Made by a program: the position numbers and the translations under genes. From Bacillus sp. CGMCC 1.16541 (GTDB taxonomy: Bacteria > Bacillota > Bacilli > Bacillales > Bacillaceae_H): a DNA stretch of 64,000 nucleotides. Shown piece after piece: positions 1-8,376 of this stretch (the first letter of the stretch is position 1; each line of letters starts with the position of its first letter). The DNA lies in the NCBI RefSeq assembly GCF_003184905.1, contig NZ_QFRU01000010.1, positions 88,738-152,737 of the forward strand. Reading direction: 5' to 3'. Under the pieces are notes generated by a model that did no database searches, was not told where the DNA came from, and was given only the letters and a program-made list of their open reading frames with translations.

Positions 1-276
1 CAAGAAATTGATGTGACAGCATCTGTTGAAAATGATACAGCGATTATTTCAGTTATCGATCGCGGAGTAGGAATTCCAGCAGAGGATGTTGATAAAATTT
101 TTGATCGTTTTTTTAGAGTGGATAAAGCAAGAAGCCGCCAAACAGGAGGAACAGGGTTAGGATTGTCAATTGCAAAGCGAATTGTTGATGCACATGATGG
201 TCAGATTATTGTAGAAAGTGAAGAAGGAAAAGGAACAACAGTCATTATGAAGCTGCCGATGAAGGGGGAAAATTAA
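1..276 (+). CDS. Sensor histidine kinase, C-terminal ATP-binding part (cut by window edge)
   Basis: This is the 3' end of a two-component sensor kinase gene; the reading frame is open to base 1, so the start lies outside the window. The visible part is the HATPase_c domain: a G1 box (DRGVGIP), an F box region ([13 protein letters not shown]) and a G2 box ([11 protein letters not shown]). The last residues ([11 protein letters not shown]) are the usual end of PhoR/ResE-type kinases. One base separates its stop from the start of a PepSY protein gene, so the two are probably co-transcribed, with the response regulator expected just upstream. The signal sensed cannot be told from this part. Confidence 0.93.
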   Translation, partial: QEIDVTASVENDTAIISVIDRGVGIPAEDVDKIFDRFFRVDKARSRQTGGTGLGLSIAKRIVDAHDGQIIVESEEGKGTTVIMKLPMKGEN

Positions 277-277
277 T

Positions 278-979
278 ATGCGCAAAAAGATAATGGTTAT
301 TGTTGGAGGTATTGTCCTTCTTTTCGGAATTATTGTTGGAACAAAACAAATCATTGCAAAAAATGAGCCACTTTTAACAGAAGCTGAAGTGAAAGAAATT
401 GTTCGTGATCGATATACAGGCACAATTCAAGGTGTAGAGTTAAATGAAGCAAAAGAAATGTACACATTAACGGTTGAAAATGAGCGTGGATTGTATGATG
501 TGAAAGTACATGCTGTGTCTGGTGAGATTGGTCAGTTAACACTAGTGGAGAAGAAGGAAACAAAGCCTGTTGAAAAGAATGAACCAGGGCCAAAGGTGAA
601 GGAAGAAGAAGCGAAAGAGCGTGCGTTAAAGCAAGTAAACGGAAAAGTAGAGTCAGTGAAATCAACTACGACCGAGCAAGGTTCTTTTTATGAAATTGTC
701 ATTGTGAATGACAGTGGAAAGCATAAAGTTCAAGTGAATGCAGAGAATGCAGAAGCGAAAGTAGTTGAAACATCTCAGCCGAAACAAGTATTAATCGATG
801 AAAATCGTGCAAAGCAAATTGCGCTTGAACAAGTAAAAGGTGTAGTTGAAGAAGTAGAACTGAGAGATGAGAATGGAGTTAAAATGTATAAAATTGAGAT
901 TGAAGCATCTTCAGGAGAAGACGCAGCTGTATATGTAAATGCATATACGGGAGAATTTACGATTAGCTGGGATGATTAA
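278..979 (+). CDS. Membrane-anchored PepSY-repeat protein
   Basis: The 233-residue protein has an N-terminal membrane anchor (about residues 5-25) followed by an extracytoplasmic region with three PepSY-like units, near residues 35-85, 105-160 and 170-230. Each opens with an alanine/glutamate helix (for example RAKQIALEQVKG) and ends in a strand such as VYVNAYTGEF. PepSY domains are often linked to inhibition of extracytoplasmic proteases. The gene follows the sensor kinase by one base, and a second PepSY gene comes next, so it may modulate or report on that kinase; this is inference. The start has a purine-rich ribosome site inside the end of the kinase gene. Confidence 0.85.
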   Translation: MRKKIMVIVGGIVLLFGIIVGTKQIIAKNEPLLTEAEVKEIVRDRYTGTIQGVELNEAKEMYTLTVENERGLYDVKVHAVSGEIGQLTLVEKKETKPVEKNEPGPKVKEEEAKERALKQVNGKVESVKSTTTEQGSFYEIVIVNDSGKHKVQVNAENAEAKVVETSQPKQVLIDENRAKQIALEQVKGVVEEVELRDENGVKMYKIEIEASSGEDAAVYVNAYTGEFTISWDD

Positions 980-1073
980 TTATTTTCTCATCAAATTTTA
1001 ATCTTTCTCTCCTTTTTCTTTAATGTGACAGCTTTAAGATAAAGTTGAACATAAATTAAAGGAGGAAACAAAC

Positions 1074-1619
1074 ATGAAAAAATTAATCGTTACAACAGCA
1101 GCAAGTGCATTATTAATCGGAGGAATCGGCTTTGGAGCAAGCGCAATGAAGAGTGATCAACAAGATGATGTAAAAGCATATGTACAACAAGGGGAAGCAA
1201 AACAAAAAATTAGTGTAGAACAAGCGAAAGCAAGTGCATTAAAAGCCGTTCCTGGTACAGTAAAAGAAGTGGAGTTAGATAAAAAAGACGGTCGTCTTGT
1301 TTACGAGGTAGAAGTAAAACATAACGGAGATGACAAAGATGTGTACGTAGATGCGTACACAGGGAAAGTATTAAATCAATTTAATGATGACAACGACGAT
1401 AACAAACAGGTTGAAAACCAAACACAATCTTCTTTCATCACAAAAGAGCAAGCAAAACAAATCGCGTTAAAGCAAGTAAAAGGAACAGTTGAAGAAGTAG
1501 AGTTAGATGATGAAGATGGTCAAAACGTGTATGAAGTTGAAATTGAAACGAATGATGATGATGTAACAGTATATGTATCAGCTGAAAATGGTGAAGTAAT
1601 TACTATTGATTGGGATTAA
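1074..1619 (+). CDS. Secreted PepSY-domain protein
   Basis: The 181-residue protein starts with a typical signal peptide (MKKLIVTTAASALLIGG, cleavage probable near residue 24). Two PepSY units follow at about residues 45-100 and 120-180, each with the pattern EQAKASALKAVPG...YVDAYTG, separated by an acidic Asn/Asp-rich linker. AAAGGAGG precedes the ATG at good spacing. It lies about 95 bases after another PepSY gene and probably belongs to the same envelope-stress-type locus as the upstream kinase. The protein is very acidic outside the signal peptide. Family I repeat DNA begins about 30 bases after its stop. Confidence 0.85.
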   Translation: MKKLIVTTAASALLIGGIGFGASAMKSDQQDDVKAYVQQGEAKQKISVEQAKASALKAVPGTVKEVELDKKDGRLVYEVEVKHNGDDKDVYVDAYTGKVLNQFNDDNDDNKQVENQTQSSFITKEQAKQIALKQVKGTVEEVELDDEDGQNVYEVEIETNDDDVTVYVSAENGEVITIDWD

Positions 1620-1648
1620 TCAATGTGGTGTTACATTTTTAGTGGATA

Positions 1649-1887
1649 AAAGAGAGTGGGACATAACGAAATGATTCCTTCTCAAAAACGAACAATACCG
1701 TTTCTGTCATCGTGATGTTGCAACAACAAGTTCGTTCCATTTCGCTCTAGCCACTCGCTTTCCGCGGAGAGGAACCTGAGCCTCCTCGTTCCTGTAGGGG
1801 TCTCAGCCGTTCCTCTATTTCCCGCAGGAGTCGAGTGTCCTATGCTCCATTCCACTATTCTTTTAAACTTGTTTTTTAATCAAAAAA
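1649..1887 (+). repeat. Dispersed repeat family I, copy 1
   Basis: About 240 bp, strongly similar to 17117-17436 (same orientation) and 61714-61948 (opposite orientation). Shared landmarks are GTGGGACATAACGAAATG near the left end, CAAGTTCGTTCCATTTCGCT and CCACTCGCTTTCCGCGG in the centre, and CTCCATTCCACTATTCTTTT near the right end. The right terminal inverted repeat seen in copy 2 is missing here; a different hairpin (GAGGC...GCCTC, 1891-1934) follows instead. No reading frame is conserved among copies, so this looks non-coding. It lies directly after a stop codon, like the other copies. Confidence 0.85.
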
Positions 1888-2027
1888 TGAGGCTGACTCA
1901 AAAGGTTGAATAAATTCGATCTGAGAGTCGCCTCTTTTACTCACCATTTCTCTGACTATAGTAGGTCTTGATGAAACAGTACATTAACGTATTTTTGTCG
2001 AAATGTCGCTAAAATCATAAAAAAATG

Positions 2028-2057
2028 TTGAAAACGCTATCAAAATATGTTTTTATA
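2028..2057 (+). promoter_or_regulatory. Promoter with an overlapping cre site
   Basis: TTGAAA (2028-2033) is followed at about 17-19 bases by an AT-rich -10 candidate (TTTTATAG). Bases 2029-2042, TGAAAACGCTATCA, match the cre consensus TGWAANCGNTNWCA at every defined position, so CcpA binding would repress this promoter. No protein gene begins before the terminator at 2101-2127. Confidence 0.55.
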
Positions 2058-2062
2058 GAACT

Positions 2063-2127
2063 AGGCATAACAATGATAACCCTAGAGGGACATGTTTCCA
2101 CCTCCTTATTCGTAAGGAGGCTTTTTT
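2063..2127 (+). ncRNA. Possible small RNA of about 65 nt under CcpA control
   Basis: Between the promoter/cre at 2028-2057 and a clear terminator lie about 65 bases without a credible gene. They contain a small hairpin (CCCTAGAGGG) and a CACCTCCTTA stretch that could pair with ribosome-binding sites, although in the folded terminator it is paired. This is an inference from promoter plus terminator; transcription is unproven. Confidence 0.35.
2101..2127 (+). terminator. Rho-independent terminator
   Basis: Perfect 8-bp stem CCTCCTTA/TAAGGAGG with a short loop, followed by C and six T. It ends the putative small transcript starting near 2063 and lies about 55 bases before the hydrolase gene. 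Confidence 0.8.
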
Positions 2128-2184
2128 ATGAGAGAAAAAACTGGTGTATACTAACGATAACAACTTCAAACGGAGGAATGTTTG

Positions 2185-2988
2185 ATGAAATGGATGTTAA
2201 TCGTTACAGTGATACTTGGGTTGATTCTCTTTTTTGCTTTTCAACCATCAAAGCCGGTTTTATCAACCAATCGACTGCCTGTTTTATTTGTACACGGTTA
2301 TTTAGGAAGTGAGCGAAGCTTAGGTACAATGATAAAACGGTTTGAACAAAATGGGTGGGGAAAGAAAATCGCTGTATGTGAAGTGCAAGAAGATGGGACG
2401 TTGCATTGGAAAATGTTCAACATGGCAAAAGGGGACGAGTTGCCACTTGTGCAGGTGATTTTTAAAGATGCATCAAACAGTGTGGAGCAACAAGCAAAAT
2501 GGCTGAACGAAGTGGTGAAGCAAGTAAAGAAAGAGACCAATAAAAACGAAGTGTATCTCGTTGGACATAGTATGGGAGGTCTTGCTTCAACAGCTGCGGT
2601 TTTATATGAAAAAACACCAGTTGAAAAGCTTGTGACTCTTGGATCACCGATGAAAGGGTTAGAATACAAGCAATTAATGAAACACTATCCAAACGCACGA
2701 AATTTTCAGCAGTCAAAAGGAGCGCAGGATTTACAGTACGGATCCAAAGCGTTACAAACGTTAGAGAAGTACGGACGGAATTTAACCATTCCCGTGTTCT
2801 CTGGTGCAGGTGATATTGGAGATGGAACCGATCAAGTTGTGACAATTGAGAGTGCATACGGGCTTCAAGACGTTACTTCTACTATAGAAGTAATGACGTT
2901 TCCAGTCAGTCACTCCGCATTACATGAAAGCAAAGAAGTAGACCGAGCAGTGTATGAATTTTTACTTGAAGAGAGCGTCTCATCGTGA
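2185..2988 (+). CDS. Alpha/beta hydrolase, DUF915 type
   Basis: The 267-residue protein has an N-terminal membrane segment or signal (residues 1-18), then an alpha/beta hydrolase fold. Visible landmarks are LPVLFVHGYLG (oxyanion region), the nucleophile elbow GHSMGG with the catalytic serine, and a late His in VSHSALHES. These fit the DUF915 family of membrane-associated hydrolases common in Firmicutes; the substrate is unknown. The ATG at 2185 is preferred because GGAGG (2172-2176) lies 8 bases before it; an in-frame TTG lies immediately before. The gene appears to be monocistronic, with terminators on both sides. Confidence 0.85.
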   Translation: MKWMLIVTVILGLILFFAFQPSKPVLSTNRLPVLFVHGYLGSERSLGTMIKRFEQNGWGKKIAVCEVQEDGTLHWKMFNMAKGDELPLVQVIFKDASNSVEQQAKWLNEVVKQVKKETNKNEVYLVGHSMGGLASTAAVLYEKTPVEKLVTLGSPMKGLEYKQLMKHYPNARNFQQSKGAQDLQYGSKALQTLEKYGRNLTIPVFSGAGDIGDGTDQVVTIESAYGLQDVTSTIEVMTFPVSHSALHESKEVDRAVYEFLLEESVSS

Positions 2989-3003
2989 GCGTTCTCTTTT
3001 TTC
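2971..3003 (+). terminator. Terminator overlapping the hydrolase stop codon
   Basis: GAGAGCGTCTCA and TGAGCGTTCTC form an imperfect stem followed by a T run. The hairpin includes the last codons of the hydrolase gene. Confidence 0.65.
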
Positions 3004-3060
3004 GTTGATTCATTTGTCCATGGTTTTCGTATAAAAAGAACAGAAAAATTGAAATTCTTG

Positions 3061-3122
3061 TTGACGGAACAAAAATATATCGATATTATAGTAAATAACA
3101 AGTGATAATAATTATCATTATC
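3061..3122 (+). promoter_or_regulatory. Promoter and Fur box of the iron transporter operon
   Basis: TTGACG (3061-3066), 17 bases, then TATTAT (3084-3089) form a sigma-A promoter. Bases 3104-3122, GATAATAATTATCATTATC, match the 19-bp Fur consensus GATAATGATAATCATTATC at 17 positions. It lies just downstream of the expected transcription start, so iron-loaded Fur should block the operon when iron is plentiful. Confidence 0.85.
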
Positions 3123-3151
3123 GAACATCAAATGTAAAGGCGGAAAGAAAA

Positions 3152-4234
3152 ATGTACATAAAAAAGCTATTAAAACCATTTATTGCAACGACAGCTTTAA
3201 CATTAGCGCTTGCTGGATGTGGAGCGGGAAATAATACGACTGAGGGCGAAAAAGAGAGCGCTCCCAAAGAAAAGCAAGAAGAAAAAGTAGTGAATGTGTA
3301 TACAGCACGACACTATGAAGCGGATGAGCAAGTGTATAAAGACTTCACAGAAGAAACAGGTATTAAAGTAAATGTTGTAAAAGGTGAAGCAGAAGAGTTA
3401 ATTGAACGTTTAAAGCGTGAAGGCGAAAGCACACAAGCAGATTTATTCATCACAGTTGACGGAGGCGTTCTTGCTCATGCAAAAGAAAACGACATCCTTC
3501 AACCTGTTGAATCTGATGTCATTAATGAAAATGTTCCAGCAAACTTACGTGATAAAGAAAACAAATGGATTGGGATGTCTACACGTGCTCGTGTCATTGT
3601 ATACGCAAAAGATCGTGTGACACCAGATCAGTTATCAACATATGAAGACTTAGCAACAGATAAATGGCAAGGAAAAGTACTTGCTCGTTCATCAACAAAC
3701 TTATACAACCAATCTCTTTTAGCATCATTTATTGAATTAAATGGTGAGCAAGCAGCAGAAGAGTGGGCAGCAGGAATCGCGAAAAACTTTGCACGTCAAC
3801 CAGACGGTGGTGACCGTGACCAAGCGAAAGCAATCGCAGCTGGTACAGGTGATGTAGCCATAATGAACACATACTATGTAGGTCTTATGGCTAACTCAGC
3901 AGATGCTGAAGAAGCAAAAGTAGCAGAGCAAATCGGCGTATTCTTCCCGAACCAAGAAACAAATGGTACACACATTAACGTAAGTGGTATCGGTTTAACA
4001 AAGCATAGTAAACATCCAAACAATGCAACACAACTTATTGAATACATGACAGGTAAAGAAGCACAAGAATACTTATCTGCTAATAACTATGAGTTCCCTG
4101 TAAACCCTGAAGCAGAAAAGCCAGAACTTCTTCAATCATGGGGCGAGTTCAAAGCTCAAGAACTTAACTTCGACACATTAGCAGAACATAACCAAAAAGC
4201 AATCGAAGTCTTTAATAAAGTAGGCTGGAAGTAA
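3152..4234 (+). CDS. Ferric iron ABC transporter, substrate-binding lipoprotein
   Basis: The 360-residue protein has a lipoprotein signal (lipobox LAGC near residue 24) and a periplasmic-binding fold of the FbpA/FutA class: the opening VVNVYTARHYEADEQVY, the ligand region STRARVIVYAKDRV, and paired tyrosines near TYYVGLM that in the family coordinate Fe3+. It should be anchored to the outer face of the membrane and deliver iron to the permease encoded next. The start ATG follows AAAGGCGG at 8 bases. A Fur box precedes it; permease and ATPase genes follow directly. The length is normal for the family. Confidence 0.92.
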   Translation: MYIKKLLKPFIATTALTLALAGCGAGNNTTEGEKESAPKEKQEEKVVNVYTARHYEADEQVYKDFTEETGIKVNVVKGEAEELIERLKREGESTQADLFITVDGGVLAHAKENDILQPVESDVINENVPANLRDKENKWIGMSTRARVIVYAKDRVTPDQLSTYEDLATDKWQGKVLARSSTNLYNQSLLASFIELNGEQAAEEWAAGIAKNFARQPDGGDRDQAKAIAAGTGDVAIMNTYYVGLMANSADAEEAKVAEQIGVFFPNQETNGTHINVSGIGLTKHSKHPNNATQLIEYMTGKEAQEYLSANNYEFPVNPEAEKPELLQSWGEFKAQELNFDTLAEHNQKAIEVFNKVGWK

Positions 4235-4236
4235 AA

Positions 4237-5883
4237 ATGGAAACCAAATCTATTAAACGCTTTCTTCGTAAAGATTTTAATGGATGGTGGTTGATAAGCA
4301 TGATTGGGGCGGCAATAATATTGCTGCCCATCTTGTTTATCTTTTTGTCTATCTTCCAGGAACCGAATGAGAACTGGTTTCAAATTCGCCAGTATTTATT
4401 AAAAAACTATGTTGCCAATACCGTCATACTTGTCCTATTAACAGGCATTTTTACAGCGACTTTAGGAGTAAGTCTCGCATGGTTAATTGCAGCCTATGAC
4501 TTTCCATTAAGACGCTTTTTTCGTTGGGGGCTTATTTTACCTCTTGCAATTCCACCATACATTGCAGCTTATACGTATCGAACGATGCTTAGCTACACAG
4601 GTGTGGTGCAAACAACGCTTCGCAATCAGTTTGATTATCAAGTGAATCCAGAGATTGTTGCGATTTCATCTCTTCGAGGAGCCGTATTTATTTTTACAAT
4701 CTTTTTGTTTCCATATGTATATATTATGAGTCGAGCTTTTTTAGAAAGCCAAAGTTCATCGTTTTTTGAGAATGCGAGACTACTAGGACGTAAGCCATTT
4801 GCGATTTTCCTAAAAGTCGTTCTTCCATTATCAAGACCAGCAATCGTAGCTGGAGCGGTACTTGTTATTTATGAAGTATTAAGTGATTATGGTGTAACGA
4901 GTTATTTTGGCATTCATACGGTGACAACGGCGATCTTTCAAACGTGGTTTGGCATGTATGATGTGAATTCAGCGATGCGTCTTGCGGCATGGTTAATGGT
5001 CATTATTGTCGGATTGTTTTTTATTGAAAAGCTGCTTCGACAAGGAAGACGTTATCACTTAAGCAACAAAGCAAGGCCGCTTAGTCGTATGAAGTTAAAA
5101 GGAATAAAAGCGGCTGTTGCGTTTACGTATTGCTTCGTCATCTTCTTATTAGGTTTCTTTATTCCCGTGATTCAGCTTATTGTATGGGCAGGGATGACGT
5201 TTGAGAAAGTATGGAACGAAACTTTCTTTACACTTCTTTATCAAACTCTTTATGTAGGAGTTATTGCGACACTTTTGATTCTTGTATTTGCAGTCATTAT
5301 TGCGAATGTGACTCGTTCACATTCTCCCGCTTCATATGTGTTGTCAAAGCTTGCGACTACAGGGTATTCGATTCCAGGTGCTATTATTGCCATTGGAGTG
5401 TTAGCGATCTTCATCGAGCTTGATGGGGCACTTGCACCATTTTACTCGTACATGGGATGGGGAACCGCACCATTAATTCTTAGTTTATCGCTTGTGATGC
5501 TCATTGTTGGATACGTCATTCGATTTATGGCGACAGGTTACAATGCAGTAGAAGTAGGCTTTGAGCGAATTGGAACGAAGTATACAGAAGCGTCGAGAAC
5601 ACTAGGGTATGGAGTAACGAAAACGTTCTTTAAAATTGATTTACCGTTAATTAGAGGGGCTTTATTTAGTGGTTTTATTTTAACATTTGTTGAAATTGTT
5701 AAAGAGTTGCCGCTCGCGCTATTGTTAAGACCGTTTAATTTTGATACACTCGCAACGAAAACATATCAGTATGCAAAAGATGAGCAAATTTATGAAGCAG
5801 CTACCTCGTCTTTAATGATTATTGTCATAAGTGCTTTATCGATTATCGCATTTCAAATGATTGACAAGAAGGTGAAGAAATGA
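4237..5883 (+). CDS. Ferric iron ABC transporter, permease (FbpB type)
   Basis: The 548-residue integral membrane protein is made of two fused BPD_transp_1 halves with roughly 12 membrane segments. EAA-loop-like sequences are visible in both halves (ENARLLGRKPFAIFLKVVLP near residue 185 and EASRTLGYGVTKTFFKIDLP near 450), as in FbpB/SfuB iron permeases. It starts two bases after the binding-protein stop and overlaps the ATPase gene by 4 bases (ATGA), so the three genes form one operon under Fur control. Confidence 0.92.
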   Translation: METKSIKRFLRKDFNGWWLISMIGAAIILLPILFIFLSIFQEPNENWFQIRQYLLKNYVANTVILVLLTGIFTATLGVSLAWLIAAYDFPLRRFFRWGLILPLAIPPYIAAYTYRTMLSYTGVVQTTLRNQFDYQVNPEIVAISSLRGAVFIFTIFLFPYVYIMSRAFLESQSSSFFENARLLGRKPFAIFLKVVLPLSRPAIVAGAVLVIYEVLSDYGVTSYFGIHTVTTAIFQTWFGMYDVNSAMRLAAWLMVIIVGLFFIEKLLRQGRRYHLSNKARPLSRMKLKGIKAAVAFTYCFVIFLLGFFIPVIQLIVWAGMTFEKVWNETFFTLLYQTLYVGVIATLLILVFAVIIANVTRSHSPASYVLSKLATTGYSIPGAIIAIGVLAIFIELDGALAPFYSYMGWGTAPLILSLSLVMLIVGYVIRFMATGYNAVEVGFERIGTKYTEASRTLGYGVTKTFFKIDLPLIRGALFSGFILTFVEIVKELPLALLLRPFNFDTLATKTYQYAKDEQIYEAATSSLMIIVISALSIIAFQMIDKKVKK

Positions 5884-6578
5884 AGATTATGAGTATCGAA
5901 AATTTAACCTTTTCTTTTTCAAAAGCCAATAATCCCGTTATTCACCAATTTTCGTTCTCCATGGACGAAGGGGAAATTGTGGGGGTGCTTGGGCAAAGCG
6001 GTAGTGGGAAAAGCACGCTGCTCAGATTGATTTCTGGATTAGAAGTGCCAATAGAAGGGACGATTGAAATTGCGGGAACAACTGTAGCGGATCATAAAGT
6101 ATTTGTTCAACCTGAAAATCGTGGTGTCGGAATGGTGTTTCAAGATTATGCGCTGTTTCCTCATATGACAGTAAAAGATAACATTTTATTTGGGTTGTCA
6201 CGTCTTCCGCGCAAAGAGCGTCACAATCGAGTAGTGGAGATGTTAGAACTTGTACAAATGAAGGAATATGAAAAACGATATCCACACGAATTAAGTGGTG
6301 GACAGCAACAGAGAATTGCCCTCGCGCGCGCACTTGCGCCTCAACCGAAGTTACTATTAATGGATGAACCATTCAGTAATTTAGATGCGAGCTTACGAGA
6401 GTCCATTCGTGATGAGCTTCGTTCCATTTTGAAAGAAGCAAATATGACCTGTATCATTGTGACACATGATCGTGAAGACGTCGAAGCGATTTGTGACCGA
6501 AGTATCTTGTTCGGTGAAACTAGGGGAAAGTTCCCGGCGGCAAGAGAAACTGGACCTAAACTTACATTTGTTCAATAA
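5880..6578 (+). CDS. Ferric iron ABC transporter, ATP-binding protein (short form)
   Basis: The 232-residue ATPase carries all nucleotide-binding motifs: Walker A GQSGSGKST (about residues 38-46), Q loop, signature LSGGQQQR (about 138) and Walker B LLLMDEPF, followed by the switch His in IIVTHDRED. FbpC-type ATPases are usually around 340 residues; this one ends shortly after the core domain and lacks the C-terminal TOBE-like regulatory part. The start overlaps the permease stop (ATGA). It energises Fe3+ import. A strong terminator follows. Confidence 0.9.
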   Translation: MKIMSIENLTFSFSKANNPVIHQFSFSMDEGEIVGVLGQSGSGKSTLLRLISGLEVPIEGTIEIAGTTVADHKVFVQPENRGVGMVFQDYALFPHMTVKDNILFGLSRLPRKERHNRVVEMLELVQMKEYEKRYPHELSGGQQQRIALARALAPQPKLLLMDEPFSNLDASLRESIRDELRSILKEANMTCIIVTHDREDVEAICDRSILFGETRGKFPAARETGPKLTFVQ

Positions 6579-6583
6579 GAAGA

Positions 6584-6628
6584 GGGTGTCTCAAAAGGAA
6601 AGAATCGCTCCTTTTGAGACACCCTTTT
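6584..6628 (+). terminator. Bidirectional terminator between the iron operon and nhaC
   Basis: Perfect 16-bp stem GGGTGTCTCAAAAGGA/TCCTTTTGAGACACCC followed by TTTT. It ends the iron transporter operon; the convergent antiporter gene ends 30 bases further on. Confidence 0.9.
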
Positions 6629-6657
6629 GCACATTAAAAGCAATTTGCGATTGATTT

Positions 6658-8085
6658 TTAGCCTTGCGCTACTTTTGGATCGGGTGATTCATCGATTTGT
6701 ACTTGCTGTCCTTCAGGTGGAAGCGGAGTTAATGTGAAACCTGTATACCCGTAGATAATGGCGATAATTGGACTAATGAAGCCAATGAACGTAAACATGA
6801 CATATTCAGCTCCAACACCAAGTGTCGTCATAATAAATGCTCCTGTTACGCCCCAAGGAATTAAAGCGTGCATAATCGTGCCTGCATCTTCAAGTGTACG
6901 AGAGAGGTTTTTAGGATGTAATCCGACTTGTTTGTATGATGACTCAAGCAGCTGACCTGGAAGTACAATGGATAAATATTGTTCACCAACTGCTGCATTA
7001 ATGCCAAAACAGGACAGAACGGTCGTGACGATGACGTTTCCTTTCTTTGTTAAAAACCCTTTCAAACCAAGAAGAATCGCTTCTGCTAATCGCATCTCTT
7101 TAATAAGACCACCCAAAGAAAGCGCTATCAATATTAAGGATACGCCGAACATCATACTCGATAATCCACCGAGTGATAGAAGTTTATCGATTGATTCGAC
7201 CCCTGTTTTCGCTGTGTAACCAAAATGAGCAGTAGCCATAATTTGACCTAATGTTGTACCAGGTGATGTGAAAAAAGCTGTGATGACAGCAACGAATAAG
7301 CCGATAACAAGCGATGGGATGGGGCTTACTTTTCGAACAGCTAAGATGATGATAAGCAATGGTGAAAGTAATGTGAGAGGAGAAATTGTAAATTCCTCGT
7401 TTAACGTTGCTAGCATTGATGCAAGTTGGTCTAGCTCTACATTTTGACTTGTTGACCAGCCTAACACTCCAAAGATGATGAGCGTAATGAGTAAGCTTGG
7501 AATCGTTGTCCAAAGCATGTGTTTAATGTGTTCGAAAATATTTACCTTTGCGGTAGCGGATGCTAAATTTGTTGTGTCTGATAAAGGTGATAGTTTGTCT
7601 CCAAACATCGCTCCACATACAATGGCACCAGCAGTCATTGCTGGTGAAACATTTAATCCGTATGCAGCCCCCATTAACGCGACACCGACTGTTCCCATCG
7701 CACTCCAAGAGCTCCCAGTGACAAGAGCTGTAACGGAACAAATTAAAACAGTACTCACTAAGAAGAAATCTGGCGATAAGAACGTAAGTGAATAATAAGT
7801 GATTGTTGGAACGGTTCCACTTAAGATCCATACTCCAATCAGCATCCCGATTAAAGATAAAATGAGAATGGCAGGTATACCAGAAAAGATTCCTTTTGCC
7901 ATTGCACGTTCGAGTTCTTTCCACTTGTAACCGAGTGTCAGTCCATATAGGCAAACAAGAACTGCGGCAAATACAATTGGAATTTGCGGTGCTACTTCAT
8001 AATGTAAAATGCTAATGCCTAAAAGTGTAATAATGACAACCATGAGTAAGCTTGAGACAAGAAAAGACGGCTGTTGCCTCTCCAT
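6658..8085 (-). CDS. nhaC: Na+/H+ antiporter NhaC family
   Basis: The 475-residue membrane protein has about 11-12 membrane segments and typical NhaC-family sequence (GSSWSAMGTVGVALMGAA, GAMFGDKLSPLSDTTNLAS, VTGAFIMTTLGV). The family exchanges Na+ for H+; some Bacillus members (MleN) exchange malate and lactate instead, and this cannot be decided from sequence alone. A ribosome site (AAAGGGGG) precedes the ATG. It is transcribed alone, divergent from the hppD operon. The cre-like site at 8221-8234 lies in the shared upstream region. Confidence 0.85.
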   Translation of the reverse strand: MERQQPSFLVSSLLMVVIITLLGISILHYEVAPQIPIVFAAVLVCLYGLTLGYKWKELERAMAKGIFSGIPAILILSLIGMLIGVWILSGTVPTITYYSLTFLSPDFFLVSTVLICSVTALVTGSSWSAMGTVGVALMGAAYGLNVSPAMTAGAIVCGAMFGDKLSPLSDTTNLASATAKVNIFEHIKHMLWTTIPSLLITLIIFGVLGWSTSQNVELDQLASMLATLNEEFTISPLTLLSPLLIIILAVRKVSPIPSLVIGLFVAVITAFFTSPGTTLGQIMATAHFGYTAKTGVESIDKLLSLGGLSSMMFGVSLILIALSLGGLIKEMRLAEAILLGLKGFLTKKGNVIVTTVLSCFGINAAVGEQYLSIVLPGQLLESSYKQVGLHPKNLSRTLEDAGTIMHALIPWGVTGAFIMTTLGVGAEYVMFTFIGFISPIIAIIYGYTGFTLTPLPPEGQQVQIDESPDPKVAQG

Positions 8086-8220
8086 TAAAATCCCCCTTTA
8101 ATAAGCGATACTAATCAACCAGCGCAATGGTTATCCTCACCTCCTTATTTAGATTAACAACATGGAAACAGTGAATACGAAAATAGTATAAAGAATATTC
8201 AGATGATTATCAATTATTTT

Positions 8221-8234
8221 TGGTAACGCTTTCA
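8221..8234 (-). promoter_or_regulatory. Candidate cre site upstream of hppD/nhaC
   Basis: On the minus strand the bases read TGAAAGCGTTACCA, one mismatch from the cre consensus TGWAANCGNTNWCA. It lies about 140 bases before hppD, consistent with carbon catabolite control of tyrosine degradation. The rest of the 290-base divergent intergenic region shows no other clear element. Confidence 0.5.
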
Positions 8235-8376
8235 TGTATTTTCGCTTTAGTGTATTTCCTTGTAGAACTTCACCACAAAAACGCATTACTCCGCACTCTT
8301 GCATGAATGATTTTAGATAAGATACATTTTATTCAGAAGATTTAAATCATTATAAAAATGTAGGAGGCATGATTTT

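Noticed and set aside
2025..2312. 95-residue open frame over the small RNA and hydrolase start
   Set aside because: It has no ribosome site, crosses a terminator and overlaps the hydrolase gene in another frame.
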